Shown piece after piece: positions 34,590-45,600 of a stretch of DNA of 64,000 nt; positions within the stretch are counted from its first letter, which is position 1, and each line of letters opens with the position of its first letter. Below the pieces are notes generated by a model. That model did no database searches. It saw only the letters and a list, made by a program, of their open reading frames with translations, and was not told the DNA's origin. Origin of the DNA: Gracilariopsis chorda (Eukaryota > Rhodophyta > Florideophyceae > Gracilariales > Gracilariaceae). Both the position numbers and the translations under genes were made by a program. The stretch covers positions 62,001-126,000 of the forward strand of contig NBIV01000073.1 of NCBI GenBank assembly GCA_003194525.1, read 5' to 3'.

Positions 34590-35340
34590 AAGTGGAGGAA
34601 TTGGGTTGCCTTTCACTGAGCATGACCTGGAAATCATTCTAAGGGTCCTAGCAGACCAAGTTGCTATTATAGTTGATGCGTAGGAAGCTGTGCCAAGAGT
34701 ACATTAGTGTCGCTTACCGAAGGCAAGCAGGTAACCTGATTCCTTTCGCTGCAAGTTTGCCGCGCTCTATCGAAAATGCGTTCCAACTGAAGATCCGGGA
34801 ATCTTTTCATCAGTGTTCAGAGCAAAAGATATACATCCGGAAATAACTGCAAAGGTAATTAGGTTTGAAGGAGAGGGAGCAGAGGGGGATGCGTTCTTTT
34901 CGGAGGAAGAAGGAAAGACAGGAACAGATGTTATCGAAAATGCCCATGAAGAAAACAAAAGTGATGACGAATCAAAACTTTAAACGAAGATCTGAGGTCG
35001 AACACACCGTGTAGCTCCAGACCAGTGTTCTCAATCATCTACAAATGCCATAAACGAGAGAGTAAAGAGAAAAAGCTGGAGTGACAAGGCTCATGAGGGG
35101 AACAATCTTGCAATAACAGCAGTTTCGGGCTGCTGCAAGAGAGCGCTTTAAAGAGAGAGAAGAAGAAAACTGGCAAAAGCTGTTGCGGGAAGATTGCATT
35201 TGAGTGGAGCAGCAACAGAACGAAAAAGATGCAGAAAAAATCAGCAGAAACAAGCATATCTTCAGGGGCACAGGAACAGGAAAACAGTTGAGAGCTACAT
35301 GCAAATTTTGCTCCTCTTTCTGACAAGAGAAGACACTCAT
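34590..35340 (+). pseudogene. Decayed, acidic then coiled-coil coding region
   Basis: Several plus-strand pieces read like protein: LPFTEHDLEIILRVLADQ near 34607, then KFAALYRKCVPTEDPG, IFSSVFRAKDIHPEITAKV and an acidic tail EGEGAEGDAFFSEEEGKTG ending at 34983. In another frame follows a charged coiled-coil segment (FRAAARERFKEREEENWQKL) near 35125. Frames change and stops intervene, so it is dead or spliced. An acidic region plus coiled coil next to a Harbinger nuclease recalls the Myb-like partner gene of that superfamily, but no Myb motif was seen, so this is only a suggestion. Confidence 0.35.
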
Positions 35341-35559
35341 CAAAACCATGCGTTCCAGCCATTGCACTCTGCGTTTTTTCAGGGATATACTGATACAGAA
35401 CCTGGGCCTGCTGCCAATTAACGGAAAACCACACCTTGAGTCCTCTACAAGAATCAGACGCAGCGTAGAGCTATCTATGTTCTGATGAATAAAGTAAAGA
35501 GATTTCGAAATTCTTAAGTCTAAGAACATGCTAGCTTCTTGACTTAGATTGGGCATGTA

Positions 35560-37900
35560 AAACGTTTAGGATCTGATGCAGTCCAACTGAACGGGTTCGT
35601 AAATTGATAAGTCCTACACTGATGAGTAAAAGTACTACACGTTCTTCGCACTCCTCGTATGGTATCCAATCATGAAACTGAGAACATGAGCTTTGCAGAC
35701 CACGAATTCTCCACTCCGAGCTTTTTCGACCAAATGTAGCTTATCTGGGGCGTTGAATGGCACAAGTGGCGGAGAAATCTGGTATATCTTGCGCCGATTT
35801 CAATAGAAAAGAATAGGTGACCCGATTGAAAGCAGAGTCCGCCACGCAGGTTTCCGCAGTATGTACTTAAATTTTTCCATCTTTCTAGATATTGAACCGT
35901 ATTCTGCAACGGCAGATTCATGCATAATTCCTGATACATTTATAGAACACGTTATAATAACACCTTCAGGCTAGAAAAGTATTAGAAACCAAATGATCCT
36001 GCTGCCACTAATTTTAAAACGTCTTCTGAATGATTTTAAGGGAAGGTTGTTTCAGATAAAGTTTGACGCCGTCTGCAACGGCTTAGCTATCTCCTAACAG
36101 AGACTACTTTGGCCTAAATGCTTCTTTAAACTTTTTTATTTCACTCGTGGTAGGCATTGCATGTCTTGCGGCTTGAGTCTTTGTTAAAGGCTTAAGGTTC
36201 TAAGTAATCTAAGCCTACTAAAGTGAAGAAAAGCAGATATTACTCTACCTGTTGTCCCAAAAACCATACATAATGCAGGACATAACCCTCTAGGGCGGCC
36301 TAAAGCCAGATTTTGTGCCACCAAACGTGATTCAGTTCTTGTACAGGGTCTACTGCGACGAATCGAACGAGCAGGGAGGCGATAAATGAACTCATCAGAG
36401 CTATAGAGAGAGTAAAAATAAAAAACGATTGTGAATGGTCCAAGACGTTGACCAAGAGCGGCATGGTCGACCGCACAAAGCATGATGAGCGATCGATGAC
36501 CTACAGGAGAGAAAATAATCTCAAACGAAGGAAACTTTGGATGTGGTTGTCCCGTTCGTATAATATCGCAGTCGCGCGTCTCAAACTTTCAAAGATTAGT
36601 TGCTTGCCCTATATTGTGAGACAGAGAGCTCTAGAGTGATTTGCAACAAGATTAATAAAAAAGGGCTTCATAGTTTCTTAGAGTTAGCGCTTGTTAGTTT
36701 TACTGGGGTGGCTTTGGGAAAATGGCACTATGAGAACGATATTATTGTTTATTACACTGAACGTTTCACCCTCTGGGTATGGACTTGTTTTTTTGTACCT
36801 GTCGTTTCAGGGCAAGCGCACATTTTACGCTGCACAAAGCTATTTTGTGGACTAACCCAAATAGTGCACTTCCCGCAGAAGAGGAACAGAGTGCACTACT
36901 GTACATGGGTGTTCCACAACAACGAATTTCACCTTGCTGCAAAGTCAACAGCTCAATCAGAAGGGTCTGTCTCTGTCGATTTCGGAATGTTCCATGGTAG
37001 TCTTCCAGAGAAGCACGCTTTGCAGCCTTCAGAAAAGAACAAGCGTGATCATTCCTATATTCTTGATGAAAGCTTTCCAATAACTGAAACCCATGGGCGA
37101 CTATAGCTGGTTTCGAAGCTGGACGAATTGAAATTGTTTCAATTTTGCGAGGGCTCATCACTTTCTGTAAGACCAATTGTATCATCATCTTATCCTTTTT
37201 TCTCTACTCCTCTTGACAGGAAAGTGAACTTATCTTGAAAAATTGCTTCTCTTATTGTATTACCTTCTTTAATACACATCTACTGCTCTATACTGTTATT
37301 AGTAACACCAAAAAAGATCTTACATTCACCTGCCATCACTGTAAACATTATGTGTAGTACTATAAACGACGCACAAAACCTCAGACGTGTTGCCAGAAAC
37401 GCTATATCCTTGCATCTCGTATTGAATCTAACATACACTTCTTCCCTCTCCGCGTCTTTATGAGCCAGTAGCACAAAAACTTTTAGCCCCCAGAGGCTAT
37501 TGTAAGCATGCCGCCCTTGTTTCATGACTTCTCTATAGCATGCACCGCATCTAAAACAAGAAATTCACAGCCTTTAGCTAACGCTTTGTTTTGCCATCTG
37601 CCATTTCCACAGCTTTTGCTCGTCTCTGCTTCCGATACTCAAATGAACTGATATTCCGCATCAACAACTGTGTCGATGATGCCCCATAAATGCTGCAATA
37701 ATTCCACAGTGAATTGGTTGATGACCAGACGTACAAATGTTGGGGTTTAGAAAAAATTGTAACGTACTGTTTTTGATCTTTCAGATTTTCATGCACTTAG
37801 AAGTTGTTCGTAGTGGGGGGCACCAGTTTCGATGCGAATCTCCTGAGATAGATTATAAATACGTTATAAAGCCACATATGGAACGTTACAGTATCCGAAA
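35560..37900. other. No supported gene
   Basis: Short frames only. The right part (37600-37900) may hold the worn C-terminal end of the old pogo-like gene described next. Confidence 0.4.
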
Positions 37901-38264
37901 AAGCATTTGTCTCAGAGAATTAAGGTAGAGGAAGAGATTGGTTGTGAAAGCAACGCGGACTTTTTGATTTTCTAATCGAGGCCCTTGGACGCTTTACGGC
38001 ACCATCTGAATTTGTGCAAACTTATGCCGTAATACGGTCCCTTGCAATCATATTCTTTGTACTGAAAACTATTTTGCGATTTCTCATATACATGTATTGT
38101 ACAATACATATGTTCGCCATGGTAGTAGGCCTAAACAATAGCCCAGTTTCATGGACGTTGAAGATGTTAGAAATTTCAAACTATCTTAATCTTCGGAAAA
38201 CTTGTTCATTTGTCGGGCTACACTGTGAATATCTACAATACCCGCCTGTTCGTGCAGCAATATG

Positions 38265-38266
38265 TA
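38265..38266. repeat. pogo-1 target duplication, left
   Basis: TA directly outside the left end; the partner TA is at 40327-40328. Confidence 0.8.
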
Positions 38267-40326
38267 CAGTCTATACTCATGAATAGCGCACCCCCATGCC
38301 AAACAGCATTATTGTGCGCTAAATCGAATGTGCGATATCAAAGGAGCACTAAACAGGGATCTATTATGATCCTTTACAAAGCCATAAAATGTTCCGTAAC
38401 CAATGTCTGACGCCTACGCCACTTGAGTCCCTCATTGTATACGTCATACAAAACTCGCTTCGCCTTGCGCAGGTAATACAAAGCTTCATCGACACCTGCC
38501 TGCTCACAGTACTCCTCGGAGTCGTGGAAGGCCCGTCCAACATGAGCCATGGACGTTACATGGGGCGCCCTCTGCGATGAGACTTCTTCATCATCTTCAC
38601 TCGAGGCGCCACCGCTAACTGCATCTCCCTCTTTTTGTGACCCACTGTCGTCGTAAAGGGAATCAAGATAGTCATTAGCCATAGCTTCCTTAACTTCTAA
38701 ATCATCTTCAATAGAAACCCATTTGCTCACACACTCTGCATCTTCAGTGTCTAAACCGTTCAAATCGGTAGCGACATCAGAAGCAGGGTAGGCAGCCAAC
38801 TTCAAACTAGACAACAATGTGCAGAGTTCTCTCACTTCAGCATCGCCAGCTGCGTGATCTATGCGATCTCTTTTTCAGTGCTCTCCAACGAGATCAGCTT
38901 GCATGAATCTTGGCAAGATGTCCGCCTTTGTCCAACACCTCGCTACAGTCCTCGATGATACACTTTCCCATGCAGAGGGAAGCAGCTCGATGACATCCAA
39001 CATATGCGGATCGTGACCTTCATCCAGGCCTTTCATACCCGGTTTCATATTCTTTGCAGCTTGTCGTAGCTCCTTCTTGTCCTCTACAGTACTTAATATC
39101 TTCCGTAAGAGCTTGGATTTGTACTTCGCCTTCAGGGTAGCTATCACGCCCATATCCATGGGCTGAAATAGAGAGATACAATTAGGTGGGACGGTGAATA
39201 TTGTAACCTGACCATTAACATCCAGAACATCTGTCGCGTGCGGACCAGAGTTGTCCATCACAAGCGCCACTTTCTTGGACGTATATCTTCTCACATAGGG
39301 CATAAACACTTCTAGAAACCATCTCCGATACGTTACAGAATCTGACCAGGCGTTTTTCTGACTGAAGTAGGTCACTGCGGGTTCTCCTTTCCGGAAGCGA
39401 CGAGGATTTTCGGCGGCTTCAATGATAGGCAGTGGCCTTTTGTGTAATGCGGTAGAATCCGTGCACACATAGACGGACACGCGTGCTTTGGCCTTCATTT
39501 CCTTGGTTCCCCGCAAGCGCTTCCGGTCTTCACTTGCCAGGACGTACGTTCTCTTCGGAAACAGCTTGAAGAAAAGCCCGGTATCGTCCATATTGAAGAT
39601 ACAATCCGCGTCAAAATCATTGAGTTGTTCCCTTAACCTGCTTATGCCCATTGCGACGATACTGCGCGGTACGCTCCCAGCCTCGCCATGCAGGCGAATA
39701 GACCTCATGGCGTGCCGCCTTGTAAATCCCAGCACCCAATTGTTTGAAGCTTGGAAAGAAACCAATTCTTCCTTCTCTTTTTCAGTCTGTACCGATTCGA
39801 TGAGGCTGTCCCTGATATCAATTGCTTTGAATTTTAAGGTGGCTGCAGAGATTGGCAACTTAGCCGATCGGGCAATGTGAACAAACTCATAAAGACGTTG
39901 TTCAATATTTAGGAATCTTGGCAGGTGGAAAGACTTTCGGGATGCGTTGTTTGGTGTGTGCAGGGCATTTTCAATGGTCTCACGTTTTGTCTTGATCTGG
40001 CAGATTGTCCTTCGCGAGCAAGCGAAATCGTTTTGTAGCTGTGAATGACTGGCGCCCAGTTTGAGACGTCGCAGTACTTCAGCTTTCTGCGAGAGAGTTA
40101 AGCGTGTGCGGTGAAGCTTTGGGGTTGTGGAGGTGATGTCCATGGCTGATTTGTGCGACGAGTTGAGTTTGATCGCGGCTTGCACCTCTCCTAACATAAC
40201 CAGCGTGTTCTGCCTTGCCAAAGTGATATACGTGTACACGTGGCAACATCTCTGACAAACCCCCTTTATGTGCGCTATCTCGTCAGTGCACTAAAAAAAG
40301 GTGCGCTATTCATGAGACCCCCCCTG
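38267..40326 (-). mobile_element. pogo-like DNA transposon (pogo-1)
   Basis: 2060-bp compact element. The ends form an inverted repeat: CAG, six or seven variable bases, then CTCATGAATAGCGCACC (17 bp identical on both ends, 38276-38292 and 40300-40316). CAG ends with a TA target duplication are the hallmark of the pogo family. The single gene fills the element, with about 110-130 bp at each side. It sits inside the older pogo-like gene. The sharp ends and only one stop in the gene suggest a fairly recent insertion. Confidence 0.92.
38374..40197 (-). pseudogene. pogo-1 transposase, one in-frame TGA
   Basis: Cut-and-paste transposase. Start at ATG 40197 (MLGEVQAAIKLNSSHKS). An upstream GTG-led extension is not needed. 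HTH of CENP-B/psq type near residues 35-75 (LTLSQKAEVLRRLKLGASHS), Tc5-type HTH ending ASNNWVLGFTRRHAM, then the catalytic domain with the DDD triad: FNMDDTGLF, LVMDNSGPHA and FQPMDMGV. A TGA at 38875-38877 follows VGEH. The same frame then continues for about 166 codons with an acidic C-terminal tail (WVSIEDDLEVKEAM, later GGASSEDDEEVSSQ) to 38374. All catalytic residues lie before the stop, so a tail-less protein could still be made. Confidence 0.9.
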
Positions 40327-40404
40327 TATTCAAGATTGTGATTCATACGGAAAAGATAAGCCCAATGTTTGAATTCCTTGAAGTTTTTGAGTAGCCTTTG
40401 ATGA

Positions 40405-40409
40405 CAAAC
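40405..40409. repeat. Ty3-2 target duplication, left
   Basis: CAAAC, repeated exactly at 47129-47133 on the other side of the element. Confidence 0.9.
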
Positions 40410-40780
40410 TGTAGAACATCGACGAAGATAGTCGGTAATTTGGGTAAGAATTTGGCTTCGAATGGTAATTTGTCCAGGAATTTGGCTTCAAATGAACAAT
40501 GATAAGGAATGTTTTATTGTAGTTCTATAGATGAATACTACGTTTACTGCTATCTCTACAGAGCGTCCACTTTCAATAAAGAAAAGGTCTATAAAAACCT
40601 TCTCTCTCAGACGAGAGACACAAGGGCGACCAAGTTCGAACTTCAGACCTTTCTCAGACCTCGGGGGCCCCCATCTTCATCCTCTTTCAACAACAATCAA
40701 CCTGTCCGTTCCGTCATATTATTATATAATAATATACCCAAATACAAAAGTAAGTTATTTTAATCAGTATAGCCGCTACA
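40410..40780 (+). repeat. Ty3-2 5' LTR
   Basis: 371 bp, TGTAG...TACA, identical to 46758-47128 in my reading. It contains a TATA box at about 40590 and an AATAAA near 40575. Two overlapping short frames in it are not considered genes. Confidence 0.97.
40590..40597 (+). promoter_or_regulatory. TATA box in Ty3-2 LTR
   Basis: TATAAAAA in the U3-like part of the LTR, about 190 bp before its end. The same box lies in the 3' LTR. Confidence 0.6.
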
Positions 40781-40783
40781 AAG

Positions 40784-40801
40784 TGGTAGCATCGCACTAA
40801 C
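40784..40801 (+). other. Ty3-2 primer-binding site (probable)
   Basis: TGGTAGCATCGCAC starts three bases after the 5' LTR. TGGTAGC matches the complement of the 3' end of initiator-methionine tRNAs, the usual primer of Ty3 elements; the match beyond the first eight bases cannot be judged without the host tRNA. Confidence 0.65.
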
Positions 40802-40815
40802 CAATACTACTTTAA

Positions 40816-41298
40816 GTGTCTGAGCAAAAGAAAAGTCCCCCAAAGGAAGAAATAAGTAAGGAAAAATTTATTTTACCACCTTCGATTACAGCCGATGATT
40901 TATATGAAGACGATGATGTATCAGACTTTGAAGATGTATCTGTAAAAGAGGTACCTATACCACGCACTGACAAAATCAACTTTTGCAACTACTGCAACAA
41001 TAATAAGAAGGAAACATCTTGGGGAGAGCACAACGTTTCTCAGGAACATTACGTCGCGCTATCGAAGGCGTTCAACTTTAAACTTTATTGTGACTATTGC
41101 CGTCATCTATTCAACTCTACATTCGAGTACTACGCGCACTTACGCGTTGCAGAGCATATCAATCGTCGACGCAGGGTGGCGCAAGTGTACCGCGCGGCTC
41201 GTAAGGCTCATAACGCTCCCCCGCTAACGAGGACCACTGGGGCAGTACCTCCATTTGGAGTTGTGAAAGAGATACTTAAATTTCTTAAACGTCAGTAA
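40816..41298 (+). CDS. Ty3-2 extra ORF before gag: two C2H2 zinc fingers
   Basis: About 160 codons between the primer-binding site and gag, an unusual place for a gene in a Ty3 element. The N-terminal third is acidic (ADDLYEDDDVSDFEDV). Two zinc fingers follow, each C-x2-C-...-H-x5-H: CNYCNNNKKETSWGEHNVSQ and CDYCRHLFNSTFEYYAHLRV with its closing EH. The spacing resembles U1/matrin-type fingers that bind RNA. A basic RRRRVAQVYRAARKAH region follows. The frame has no ATG. It opens right after a TTTAAG, and a GTAAGT donor lies near the LTR end, so it may be expressed from a spliced transcript. Function unknown. Confidence 0.6.
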   Translation: MSEQKKSPPKEEISKEKFILPPSITADDLYEDDDVSDFEDVSVKEVPIPRTDKINFCNYCNNNKKETSWGEHNVSQEHYVALSKAFNFKLYCDYCRHLFNSTFEYYAHLRVAEHINRRRRVAQVYRAARKAHNAPPLTRTTGAVPPFGVVKEILKFLKRQ

Positions 41299-41808
41299 CC
41301 GGTCACGGTACATATGAATAAAATTTAATTGATTTTCTGCATTTTACTACTTGTGCACAATTGCCTCTACAGTACTCCAGAAGAAATAGAAAACTAATTA
41401 GAAATCATTTCTATTTATTAATCTATGGTCAAACGTATCTTGTACTATAGAGAGCCAAAATACAGTAGCCATTACAGAATAGAAATACGAATAACATTAA
41501 GTATACTCAATTTTCTAATCAAAGAGCTATCGGCTACTCTCTAACAGACCAGTACAGTACTACACATCAAGTAGATATTCAAATAGCACAAACAAATATA
41601 GTAAAATACACATTTCAATTGAAACATCAATACGACACAGTTTATTCAGGGACAGGATCAGACATAATCCTAATTCTAGTTGTAGAGACCGAAAACGATA
41701 AGTATTATCTATGTTGTAGTAGCACCAAATAACAATAGCCCAATTAATTAAATGCAATCTCTCTAGAACCAAAAAGTATATTATTTACTCTAAACCCCTG
41801 AACACAAA
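41299..41808. other. Ty3-2 spacer between extra ORF and gag
   Basis: AT-rich 510-bp untranslated stretch with no ORF of note on plus. Confidence 0.6.
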
Positions 41809-42654
41809 ATGGAAGGAGATCTACTCGAAGTACAAAATAGGATTAATATATTATCCCAACAAATGAATCAAGTAATGCAAGTGAATAATCATCTGAGTAA
41901 TGCACTCAATCAAAATATGCACAACACGGGTGCCTTAAAAATAGGCAAGCCAGAAAAGTTTTCAGGTAAATATGCAAGGTCATGGTTACAATCGTTAGAA
42001 AATATATTTTCGAACGTAAACGAAACAACCTCAGAAGAAAAGAAAATCAAATATGCAGTTAGCTTTATGACTGGCCAAGCCTTAGAATGGTGGGAACTTA
42101 TAAATATAAACGATGAGATAAATATTGACTCATTCAATATATTCAAGAAATTGTTGTTGGAATATTTTGAACCAGCAAATAGGGAACTTAACGCAAGAAG
42201 AATACTATCCAGTATTAAACAAATGGGAAAGCTATATAGCGTCACAAATTATAATAGAGAATTCACAAAGTGGTTATTGCAAGTAACAACAATGTCTCTT
42301 GAAGAACAAATATTTCTATATAGCAAAGGGCTTAAACAGAATATTCGCATTGAACTTGAAAGGGCAGAACCAAATAATCTACAAGAAGCAATGAATATTG
42401 CCGATAGAATGGATGCCATTTATTCTTCACAAAGGTTTAATTATAACTTTCGTCCCTATAATCAAAATAGAAAACGAAATAATAATGATGAACCTACTCC
42501 AATGGAAATTGGAAATATTCAACGTTTTAGTAATAAAAACAGACTAACGCCGGATGAAAGACAGAGACATATAAAAGATAATCTATGTTTCAAGTGCCAT
42601 AGAAAAGGGTGTCGTCCTTGGAAGCATAGAGAGTTTAACAACTCAAAAAACTAG
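41809..42654 (+). CDS. Ty3-2 gag
   Basis: Capsid/nucleocapsid protein, 281 residues from ATG 41809. An N-terminal coiled-coil-like stretch (NRINILSQQMNQVMQVNNHL) is followed by the Ty3-type capsid region with the typical GKPEKFSGKYARSWLQSLEN and FMTGQALEWWE motifs. A basic Asn/Arg-rich region and one atypical zinc knuckle, CX2CX4CX4H (CFKCHRKGCRPWKH), end the protein. The stop codon is directly preceded by A AAA AAC in the gag frame, a canonical -1 slippery heptamer, so Pol is most likely made as a Gag-Pol fusion. Confidence 0.95.
   Translation: MEGDLLEVQNRINILSQQMNQVMQVNNHLSNALNQNMHNTGALKIGKPEKFSGKYARSWLQSLENIFSNVNETTSEEKKIKYAVSFMTGQALEWWELININDEINIDSFNIFKKLLLEYFEPANRELNARRILSSIKQMGKLYSVTNYNREFTKWLLQVTTMSLEEQIFLYSKGLKQNIRIELERAEPNNLQEAMNIADRMDAIYSSQRFNYNFRPYNQNRKRNNNDEPTPMEIGNIQRFSNKNRLTPDERQRHIKDNLCFKCHRKGCRPWKHREFNNSKN
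42645..42651 (+). promoter_or_regulatory. -1 ribosomal frameshift heptamer, gag/pol
   Basis: A AAA AAC in the zero frame of gag, immediately before the TAG stop. Slipping by -1 leads straight into the open pol frame. This is the same heptamer type as retroviral gag-pro sites. Confidence 0.75.
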
Positions 42655-42656
42655 AA

Positions 42657-45600
42657 ATGATGGATTCGGATCAAAACAAGGGACCCGAGTCCTTTAAGAT
42701 TGTACAACATGAAATCGCAAAAAAACACAAAAACAACACAAAACCAAAGAAAAACACAAAAACAAATACAATTGCTTTATGTGCGTTTAAGAATAGAAAT
42801 AAGTGTTCTAATCTACTCATATTTTCAGGAGAAGGTATGACATTGGATAAAATGGAAAAGTGTAATATTCTAATTGATAGTGGGTGTGAAGATATTTGTA
42901 TTTCAAAGAAGTATGCTGATCAGCTAAAATTAAAAAGAAAACCAAGTGAGGTTAAAGCAGAGCTTTGGGATGGAACATTAGTCCCCATGGATGAATGTTT
43001 AGACGTTCTTAATATCCAAATTGGTAAAGCTAAGTTTAAAACAAATCCATTCATAGTTGATTTAATCGGCTATGATGTTATTCTGGGAAAAACGTGGCTT
43101 AAGCAGTACAATCCACGAATAAACTGGAAAAGAAATACTGTACTAGTCAATATTGATAACAAGAACTTCTTTCTGGACGCAGAATCTGTCAAAAGACAGA
43201 GCTCCCGTGAAGAAGCCCTGCTAAGTAAAAAACAGTTTGCAAAACTCGTGAAAAGGCAAAAGAGTAAAATATACCTTGTTACAATACACCCAAAAACGAA
43301 TCAATGTGAGCAAGACATTGAGAAGAACATATCTGATTCAAAAGATGATGAATTACAGAGAATACTTGAGGAGTATAAAGATGTATTTCCAGAAGATTTA
43401 CCAAAAGGTTTACCACCCAAAAGGCAAGTTGAAATGGAAATTAAGATGAAAGATGACACCGCACCCGTAATGGGACCAATGTACAAACTATCTCCTAAAG
43501 AATTGAAAGAAATGAGAAAACAAATAAAACACTTACTTAGCCATGAATTTATTAAGCCAAGCATAAGCCCTTGGGGAAGCCCTGTTTTATTTACTCCCAA
43601 AAAGGATGGTTCACTACGCATGTGCGTAGATTACAGAGCATTAAATAAAAAGACGATTAAGAATAATGTACCACTACCAAGAATTGATGAAGTGTGGGAC
43701 CAACTTGGAAACGCCAAATACTTCACTACTTTAGACCTTAGAGCTGGCTATAATCAAATACGAATTAAAGAGAATGATATACCTAAGACAGCATTCCGTA
43801 CAAGATACGGGCAATTTGAGTATTTAGTCACACCATTTGGCCTAACCGGCGCACCAGGTTGTTTCCAAACTTTAATGAACAACATATTTAGACCACATCT
43901 TGACGAATTTGTCATGGTTTACTTAGATGATATATTAATATACAGCAAGACAAGGAAAGAACATTTAAAACATCTTAGAATTGTTCTAGATACTCTACGA
44001 AAAGAGAAACTTTATGGGAAATTATCTAAGTGTCATTTTATGACCCAAGAAGTTGAATACCTCGGTCATATCATAACACCAGCTGGAATTAAGGTTGATA
44101 AAAGAAAGATAGAAGCTGTTGCTAAATGGCCAATACCGACGACTGTTAGAGACGTACAAAGTTTTATTGGCCTATGCAACTACTATAGAAAGTTCATTAA
44201 GGACTTTGCCAAAATAGCTACACCTCTCACAGAACTTACAAAAGAAAAAAATGACTTTGTATGGAACAAAGCAGAACAAGAGGCTTTCGATCAACTTAAG
44301 AAAAAACTAGTAAGCGCACCCTTACTAAGATGTGCGAACCCATCCTTACCATATGAAGTAACTAAAGACGCTTCAGCCACAGGTCTAGGCGCAGTGTTAA
44401 TTCAAGAAGACGAAAATGGTAAACGACCAATAGCATATGCCTCTAAGAAACTTAATGAAGCAGAGCAAAACTATTCTACTGGAGAACGAGAGTTACTAGC
44501 AATTATATTCGCCCTGAAAACATGGAGATCTTACCTACATGGCTCTAGATTTACTATTCTAACAGATCACCATCCCCTTAAGTTTCTAGAAACACAGAAG
44601 ACATTATCTAGGAAACAAGCTAGATGGGTTGAATATATGCAACAATTCGATCACACAGTATCCTATATAAAAGGGAAAGAAAATAGAGTAGCCGATGCAT
44701 TATCCAGAAAGAATACAGAAGTATGCAAAACCTCTACAGCCATTATCAAATCTCTTTTTAACCTATCAACAATAAGAGTTAGTGAAAATACTCTAAAAAA
44801 CCTTGAAACAGATTATAAGAGTGATCCAGAATTCTCACAACTACTAGGTGGTATAAAAGAACCATACAACATAATAGGAAAAAGGTTATATTTTGAGAAT
44901 AGGTTATGCATTCCAAATGGTAAGATAAGAAAACAAATTCTCCACGACAACCATTACTCACTACAAGGAGGACATAGATCTTATCAGAAGACACTTTTGC
45001 TCCTTAGAAAGCAGTATTACTGGAAAAAGATGAAGAGTGACGTGAAGAAATATGTAACTGAATGTGAAAGGTGTCAAAAGGCAACATCTATGAATAAAGA
45101 AATGCAAGGATTACTACATCCTTTTCCTCCACCTGTTAAAAAATGGGAAGTTATAACAATGGATTTTATATTTGACTTACCAAAAAGCGAAGACTATACA
45201 GGTATAATGGCTATTGTAGATAAGCTATCGAAGCGAGCTCATTTCATTCCACTTACTGATAAAAGTAAAGCACCAGACATTGCTCACATATTCTATAAAG
45301 AAGTATACAGACATCATGGTCTTCCACGAACTATTGTATCAGACCGGGATAACAGATTTACCAGTGTATTCTGGACTACACTAATGAATCTTTTACAGAT
45401 TAAGCTGAATTTGTCAACATCGTTTCATCCACAAACCGATGGACAAACGGAACGAATGTTCAGAACACTAGAAGAAATGCTACGATGCTATATCTCCTAT
45501 ACTCAAAGAGATTGGATAAAATACCTACCTGGTCTAGAGTTCGCATACAATAATCACACGAATAGTACAACCAATCTATCTCCATTCTTCTTAGAATATG

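Noticed and set aside
35035-35556. Minus-strand 173-codon ORF
   Set aside because: Cys/Ser/Phe-rich complement of a plus-strand Glu/Lys/Gln coiled-coil stretch, which reads better as protein.
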